A stretch of 64,000 nucleotides of DNA, from contig NC_088782.1 of the NCBI RefSeq assembly GCF_958450345.1, positions 37,128,501 to 37,192,500 of the forward strand, read 5' to 3'. This DNA is from Calliphora vicina (taxonomy: Eukaryota > Arthropoda > Insecta > Diptera > Calliphoridae). The position numbers were made by a program, and so were the translations under genes. This document shows positions 58,441 through 64,000 of this stretch, piece by piece (position 1 is the first letter of the stretch; each line of letters opens with the position of its first letter). Below the pieces are notes generated by a model. That model was not told where the DNA came from, did no database searches, and was given only the letters and a program-made list of their open reading frames with translations.

Positions 58441-59240
58441 TCTTATATACCCTTCACCAAATTATACTTCAAAATAAAAATATTAAATATTTTTGGGTAA
58501 AAAAAAAAAAATTTTTTTTTCGAATTGTTTTTTAAAATTTTGGTTTGTTTTTTCAATTTTTTTTTTTAATATTTAGCGAAAAAAAAAACTTTCGGTGAAA
58601 AAAAAATTCGGGTTAAAAAATATTTTTTTCCGATTTTGACCTATTGTAAGTCCAACTTACTATGGTCTTATATACAAAGGTCTTTGAAATATCTATCATT
58701 AGATATCCATAGTCTGCTTTTACACAGGGCAAGTTTTCTTGCGCAAGTCTAGAGTTTATAGGAGAGAGAGGCAAGAAGAAAGAAGAGGGGTACAAACTTG
58801 CTTGTACTGGCAAGTCTCTTCAATTCTCTTTTGTTTTCTCATTTTTACTATGGCGTCTATTAGGTTTTGACATATAAAATTGAACACAGACTTGCTGTGT
58901 GTAAACAGTCGAGCAAGTTTAAAAGGGCATCGAAGAGACTTGCTTCAAGTAAACTTGCTGTGTGTAAAAGCAGACATATTGTCTATATTAATGACTTAGT
59001 AATCCTGATATAGGTCAAAAATAGGTAAAAAGTCGAGGTTGTCCTGGTTTTCCGATTTTCTCGATTTTAAATTGCAACCGAGCCGGAAGAATTCCAGAGA
59101 TATTGGTATGAATCGTGAATGTAAGTTATTTGGGGGGCTTCGGAAAGTTGATTTCAACAGACAGACGGCCATGGCTTAATCACTTCGCTATCTATAAGGA
59201 TCCAGAATATATATACTTTACAAACGAAGGTGAAGGAAAT
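58440..59240 (+). repeat. Mini-me-type repeat (family A) with a nested MITE
   Basis: TATACCCTTCACCAAATTAT, the A/T zone, GACCTATTGTAAGTCCAAC, then (after the MITE) TTGTCTATATTAATGACTTA, GTCGAGGTTGTCCTGG, GTTGATTTCAACAGACAGAC and GATCCAGAATATATATACTT. The right end is damaged after ACGAAGGTGAAGG (59236). Confidence 0.82.
58712..58975. mobile_element. 264 bp MITE, GTCTGCTTTTACACA ends, with identifiable empty site
   Basis: Inverted ends GTCTGCTTTTACACAGGGCA and, reversed, GTCTGCTTTTACACACAGCA. ATA flanks both sides (58709-58711 and 58976-58978). Family A copies without the insert read GATATCCATATTGTCTATAT here (complement at about 8036-8055), which proves a 3 bp duplication. Inside are several ACTTGC motifs in both orientations. 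Confidence 0.92.
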
Positions 59241-60338
59241 TTGTTTCAACAAAATTTAACATTATTTTCAGGAAGATTTGCAAAGAAAAAATATGTATGT
59301 TAAGAACTGAACTTTAGGAATTTAAATAACATAACATAACAATATATAATTTAATAAAGTGTTTATTTTGCTGACTTTAACATCATCTCTTCACACATTT
59401 AATTATATAAGATTTTATCAAACCATAATTTCCTCTCAATCGAAAAAACACATGTGTGAAAAATTAAAAAAAAATTATATATAATTTTTTATTCATTATA
59501 AGACAACAAAATCTTGACCCAGTGATAATGTTGTATTGAAAATATGCGGATATTAATAATTAAATAAAAGCAAATAAGTATAAAATAAATAAAGATATAC
59601 AAAGCAAATGAGAATTAAAAACTAATCACAAGAAATACACTTCTAATATTAACGTGTGATTAGTTAAAAGATGAATGAATAACTGACTAACTGACTGTCT
59701 ATTAATTTCTGAAGAGATTTATGTATTTCAATAGACGTGAATGTGCATACGAACAAACAGTAAAACCAAGATATTTAAATTATTTACATAAACAATTTGT
59801 TATTATCTATTTATTAAGTTAAAAAATTTCATTTTTTTTATTTGTCTAATGTTTTAGTGCAAAAATAATGATTATTTGTATTTAAAAAATTTAAATACCT
59901 AAACATTTGTTTAATATATCTGTTTGTACTCTATACAATAACCTTGATTTTAAACAAAATAATTATACGATTTATTCGCAAAAACACATAAATAGATAGA
60001 TACACGATCGCACACGGTGAAAACAATTGAGTTGCAATTAAAAAACACCTTGTTTTATGCTGTTGCACAATGCAACATCTTTGATTTATAACTGATAAAT
60101 GTGGTAAAGATGTTCTTCATGATTTAGGATGTGAAGCGTATAGGTATGAATAAGTAAGTATTATTTTTGTTTAATGATGAAATCCAAAAAAAGTCTATGT
60201 AATTTAAATATTAAAATAAAGATTCCATGCTTATTCACAGCATGCGGATGTAATTTAATGAAGTAATAAGAAAGAATATGTAAACGGTTATATTAAAAAA
60301 AGGAAGAGTAAACCAAATTATACTTTATATAAACATTA
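59241..60338. other. AT-rich non-coding DNA
   Basis: No feature recognised. Confidence 0.5.
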
Positions 60339-61402
60339 TTGGGTGTATGACTTAAAAATGCGGGATTTTTCCAAATTTTTAGCTTTAATTTTGAAATATT
60401 TTAACAATATAAATTTATTCAAAGTATTGACCATTGTTAGCTATGAACTTTTCCCATCTGTCTGGCAACATATGGATTACGAGCCAAAAGAACTGCTCAT
60501 ATACTCTGATCCAAAGTGAAGCGTATCCCAGAGAGAGCGTTCTGCATCGATCGGAACAAATAGTATTCCGACGGGGCAAGATCTGGACTATAAGGCGGGT
60601 GAGGCAAAACTTCCCAACCATTTCATTCTAAATGCTTTTTAACAGGTATTACAACATGTGGCCGAATGTTGTCATTATGGAATATTACGGTTTCATGTCT
60701 GGCCGCATATTCTGGGTGTTTTTCAGCCAATGCTCGCTTCAAAAGGATCAGTTGCGTTCGAAACGGGTTCCCTGTGATCGTCTGGCCAGATTTCAGCAGC
60801 TCATAATAGATAGAACCCTTTTGGTCCCACCAAATACAGAGCATTACCTTAGCGCCATGGATATTTGGCTTTTATTTTCGATTCATCTGGTTGGCCGGGC
60901 TTCTCATATGATCTCTTAGGCTTCGAGTTATTTTAATGGATCCATTTTTCATCACAAGTAATGATTCGGTGCAAAATTGATTTTCTTTTATAGCGTTAAA
61001 GCATAATTTCGGACATGCAAAATCGCCTTTCAATGTTTCTCGGCTTCATTTCGTATGGTACCAAATTGTCCTACTTTTGGATGAATCCTGCTGCTTGCAA
61101 ACGTTTTGAAATTGATCCTTGAGTAGCTCCCAATGATTTTGCAAGCTATTGTTGAGTTTTACAACAGTCTTCATGAAATAATACCTCCAATTCTTAGTCT
61201 TTTTTGTCTAGCCTGGGCGATCTTTGTCTTCCGTGTCAAAAACACCACTTCTAAATCATACAAACCATCTCTCGCACATTGAAACCGATGAAACACATTC
61301 ACCATAAGCTTCGGTGAGCAATCTGTGTGCTTCATCAGCTCTTTTTTTCAAATTAAAGGAGTAAAGCAAAACTTCCCGCATATGACGCTTTGTTGGCACA
61401 AA
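60339..61402 (-). mobile_element. mariner (mauritiana-like), minus strand, lacking its 5' end
   Basis: TTGGGTGTATGACTTAAAAA starts at 60339 after TA (60337-60338). The minus-strand transposase keeps FVPTKRHMREVLLYSFNLKK (about 61398-61340), the helix-turn-helix (about 61140), the MLCIWWDQKGSIYYELLKSG block (about 60840), and then QTITGNPFRTQLILLKRALA, YAARHETVIFHNDNIRPHVV (second Asp region), and a C-terminus ending NNGQYFE. The N-terminal Met-Ser codons and the right TIR are gone; the break at 61402 abuts a DD41D fragment. Frameshifts are present, but it is one of the more intact copies. Confidence 0.88.
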
Positions 61403-61860
61403 ATTGTTGAATTTGGGACGATATCATTACACATGACATCCTAGAGCGGCCAATGCATCCCGAACTATTCATTGTTTGGTGTAGATTAAGGGCTGGCGGC
61501 GTCATCGGTCCATATTTCTTTGAGAACGATGTTGGCCAAGCCATCACCGTCAAGGGCAAGCTCTATAGGTCGCTGATTTTCAACTTCTTTTGTCCTGAAT
61601 TGGAATGGACATTCTACACAAGCGATTTGAATGCATGATCATCTCACTTGGAGATGATGTGAACTGGCCACCGAGATCGTGCGATTCGACCCCGTTAGAC
61701 TTTTTCTTTTGGGGTTTTCTAAAGTCGAAAGTCTATGCCAATAAGCCACAAACCATAGCCGCCCTCAAAGCCATCATAACCCATGCCATTGGTCAAATTC
61801 CTCCTGATTTATGCGCCAGAGTCATGAAATATTGAAAATTTCAGATGCGATCTTAGACAC
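61403..61860 (+). mobile_element. DD41D-type element fragment, plus strand
   Basis: Reads EFGTISLHMTS-like sequence (frame-shifted RIWDDI), then MHPELFIVWCRLRAGGVIGP, YFFENDVGQAITVKGKLYRS, a deletion over the second catalytic Asp, and DVNWPPRSCDSTPLDFFFWG (third Asp present). Last come VYANKPQTIAALKAIITHAI and DLCARVMKY. It lies head to head with the mariner at 60339-61402. Confidence 0.78.
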
Positions 61861-62970
61861 ACTTTGTTTTGTTTGAATTTAAAGATAGGAAATGCTTAGT
61901 GAAAGGCTTAAGAACTAAGTGTGAAATACAAACAAATAATACCATAAATCCCAACAAAGAAAAAAACCAACACAATAATAAAACTCCATATAAAAAAATA
62001 TAATTATGAATACAGAAAACGAACAAAAAGAATTAATTCTCTTTGAAAATTACGCAAATTTAGTATAAATAAAATCGGAAATCCCCAGATAATGAGCACA
62101 ACAGGTATGACGAATTGAAGGTATTAAAACAATTGAATTCCTTAGAAAACAGATTTAACGAATTTGTTGGTATGAAGAGAAAGAAATTAAAACAAACACA
62201 AAGGATTTATTATATATATGCAATGTTTTTTTTTTGTTGTGTTTTAGTCTTGTTATTTGAACAAATCACACGCATATTTTTATGGTTTTATCGTTTTGGA
62301 TTTCCTGCAACCTTTGAGTCATACAAGTAGCACCACTAAAAATACTAAAAAAAAATGAAATTAGATACAGGTAGAAATGCAAAGAATGTGAAAGATATCA
62401 AACAGGGAAGATTAAGTTCTATTGAAGTTCATGTCCAACCATTAATCATATTTAATTAACTATTAGGCAATAAATTCTCATGTGTTTTAAATTTATATTA
62501 GTAAAAATATAGTTGTTTAATTAATATTTTAAATTATTAATAGAAAATTAAAAAATGCTTTCAAAAAATTTAATTAGCTTGTTTAAATTATAGCTCAGAT
62601 TAGTACTTTAGTTAGGTTTTAATTTCACTTCAGTGCTTATAAAAGATGAATTCGTCGCGTGCTTCCTCGTTTCGGTGATCAGAATTGGCCTCCAGATAAT
62701 GAGATTTAACATTAAGTATTTGATTTCTGTTAATGGGGTTATTTGAAATCAGAGGTCTGTGCCAACAAGCCCAAATCCACAGAGCATTGAAAAAGGAAAA
62801 TCAAAGAAATTCCCACTGAAGGACATTTTATCCATGTGCTATTCCAAACATAATCATGTTAAATCAAAATGGGTTAAAAACGCGTAACAAAAAATCTTAA
62901 TTCTATAATTTCTTCCAAATTTTATATTTATGCAATATACAATATAAATCTTATAATAAATCCATATCAG
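61861..62970. other. AT-rich non-coding DNA
   Basis: The DD41D fragment may extend a few tens of bases into this. A short open frame at 62115-62330 shows no family resemblance. No other feature. Confidence 0.5.
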
Positions 62971-63680
62971 GGGGTCGATTCTGGTTCTGTGAAACGGTGA
63001 AATGAAAAGTTTTTCCATATTTTCATAGAGTTTCTGATTCTCGTTTAGTGAAAAAATTATAAATAAATTCAAATTTTTCATATGAAAAGAAAAAGTTGAA
63101 TAAAACAAATTGAAAACGGGAATCGCAATTTGTGTAATTGTGAAATGATAATATACATAAGTGTGTTCGCGTACTTTCCAGTAAGAATTATCCAGTAACT
63201 TTAATTTAGAGCGTAAAAATACATTTAATCTCAATCTAAAAAAATATCCAAAAAGTACGCGAACAACAATTTGTAAAAATAAATTGTATTTTATTATAAA
63301 TCAATTTTAAACGTTTGTTTTCTGTTATTTTACTTCTTTTCTTGCAAGACTTATAAATTGTATTAATTTTCAACTTTTTTGTTTTGTTTACATTTGCAAC
63401 AATTTGTTTTAAACATATTTTTCATGTTGATATTGTTTACTGGACAAAAAATGTCCAGTAAAAATTATCATGTTCTCTATCTACGAACTGACACTTTTAA
63501 CACTCTCTGCTCTCTCGTTACAAGTGAGAAAAAACGGAATCCTGTAACTTCCAGTGATAATTTGTACAAATTATTACAAATTATCAAGTACGCGAACACA
63601 ACTAATATGAAAAGTTCTTATGAAAACGAAAATGAAAAGTTTTTTTCATTTCACCGTTTCACAGAACCAGAATCGACCCC
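62971..63680. mobile_element. 710 bp TIR element with internal GTACGCGAAC motifs
   Basis: Inverted ends GGGGTCGATTCTGGTTCTGT and beyond (GAAACGGTGAAATGAAAA) match for about 38 bp at 62971-63008 and 63643-63680. The motif AAGTACGCGAAC occurs in both orientations at about 63164-63175, 63256-63267 and 63588-63599; the first two face each other and bound a ~100 bp inner segment. Open frames of 126 residues (minus) and 112 residues (plus, running out of the right end) have no recognisable domain. No target duplication was found. Confidence 0.75.
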
Positions 63681-63924
63681 ACGTAAATTAAAGAAATTTC
63701 CCGCAAGTTTTTTATAAAATACAGAATAAATTCGTCACAAATATTAAAATATTTTTTATTAAATTTATTTTAAAACCAGATCTACACCTGGTATTATAAG
63801 CATCTAAATGCCATTTACATGTCGTGTGAATGGTATTTCAAAGGTCTTTCCAACGAGAAACAAATGTATTATTTAGTGAATTGTAGTACCCAGCAAGAAC
63901 TTAGTAACGACATGTCAATACTGA
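63681..63924. other. Non-coding DNA
   Basis: No feature recognised. Confidence 0.4.
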
Positions 63925-64000
63925 GTGGGTGTATGACATTTATACAATATAAATTTATTCAAAGTATTGGCCATTGTTAGCTATCACCTTTCCCCATCTT
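63925..64000 (-). mobile_element. mariner (mauritiana-like), cut by the window end
   Basis: GTGGGTGTATGACATTTATA (damaged end), then AATTTATTCAAAGTATTGGC and CATTGTTAGCTATCACCTTT, which on the minus strand encode the ...NNGQYFE C-terminus of this mariner family. The rest lies beyond position 64000. Confidence 0.8.

Noticed and set aside
63379..63717. 112-residue plus-strand open frame
   Set aside because: Runs through the right inverted repeat of the 62971-63680 element and out the other side; no recognisable domain.
1..64000. LTR or LINE retrotransposon coding sequence
   Set aside because: No reverse transcriptase, integrase, gag or endonuclease motifs were found in any frame.

Overview
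The window is AT-rich, intron-dense insect DNA, very probably from a higher fly. The evidence is dipteran mini-me-type repeats with a GTCY-rich tract and a TATATA core, mauritiana-type mariner elements, and a P-superfamily element with a THAP domain. A blowfly or house-fly relative would fit, but that is inference. Nothing bacterial is present, and no promoter or terminator of bacterial type was found.

Host genes are scarce. The only convincing host exon is on the minus strand at 34851-35700. It encodes the first 256 residues of an unrecognised low-complexity protein and has a good acceptor and a GTAAGT donor. Its neighbouring exons are not visible, so much of the 35 kb downstream and perhaps the region upstream may be its introns. 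Two weaker candidates are a short plus-strand terminal exon (53794-53917) and a GC-raised island (55785-56050).

The rest is a layered deposit of DNA transposons and tandem repeats. 0-5 kb: a P-like THAP element nested in a TIR element, a 540 bp MITE, and a four-unit repeat (family B). 7.7-10.4 kb: two mini-me-type copies, one carrying a hAT-like MITE, with a pogo/Tigger-like remnant between two pieces of an old palindromic satellite. 10.9-12.4 kb: a hAT element with a transposase C-terminus and a nested MITE. 15.2-19.7 kb: a 1.8 kb tandem duplication of a Tc1-like pseudogene and MITE; one copy was later hit by a 922 bp hAT element. 19.6-29.7 kb: mariners, a foldback MITE, family B and mini-me copies, and a PIF-like element. 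32-38 kb: two adjacent MITEs, a perfect hairpin, the host exon, and two more repeat families. 43.9-49.1 kb: broken mariners, MITEs, a tRNA-like insertion and a DD41D-type transposon. 52.0-55.3 kb: two large arrays of a 31/32 bp satellite. 56.5-64 kb: further DD41D/mariner composites, a mini-me copy with a MITE inside it, and a 710 bp TIR element.

Most mobile elements were bounded by eye from inverted repeats and target-site duplications. All recognisable transposase genes are broken by stops, frameshifts or deletions. No gene cluster acting as a pathway was seen. The interest lies in the insertion history and in the satellite.
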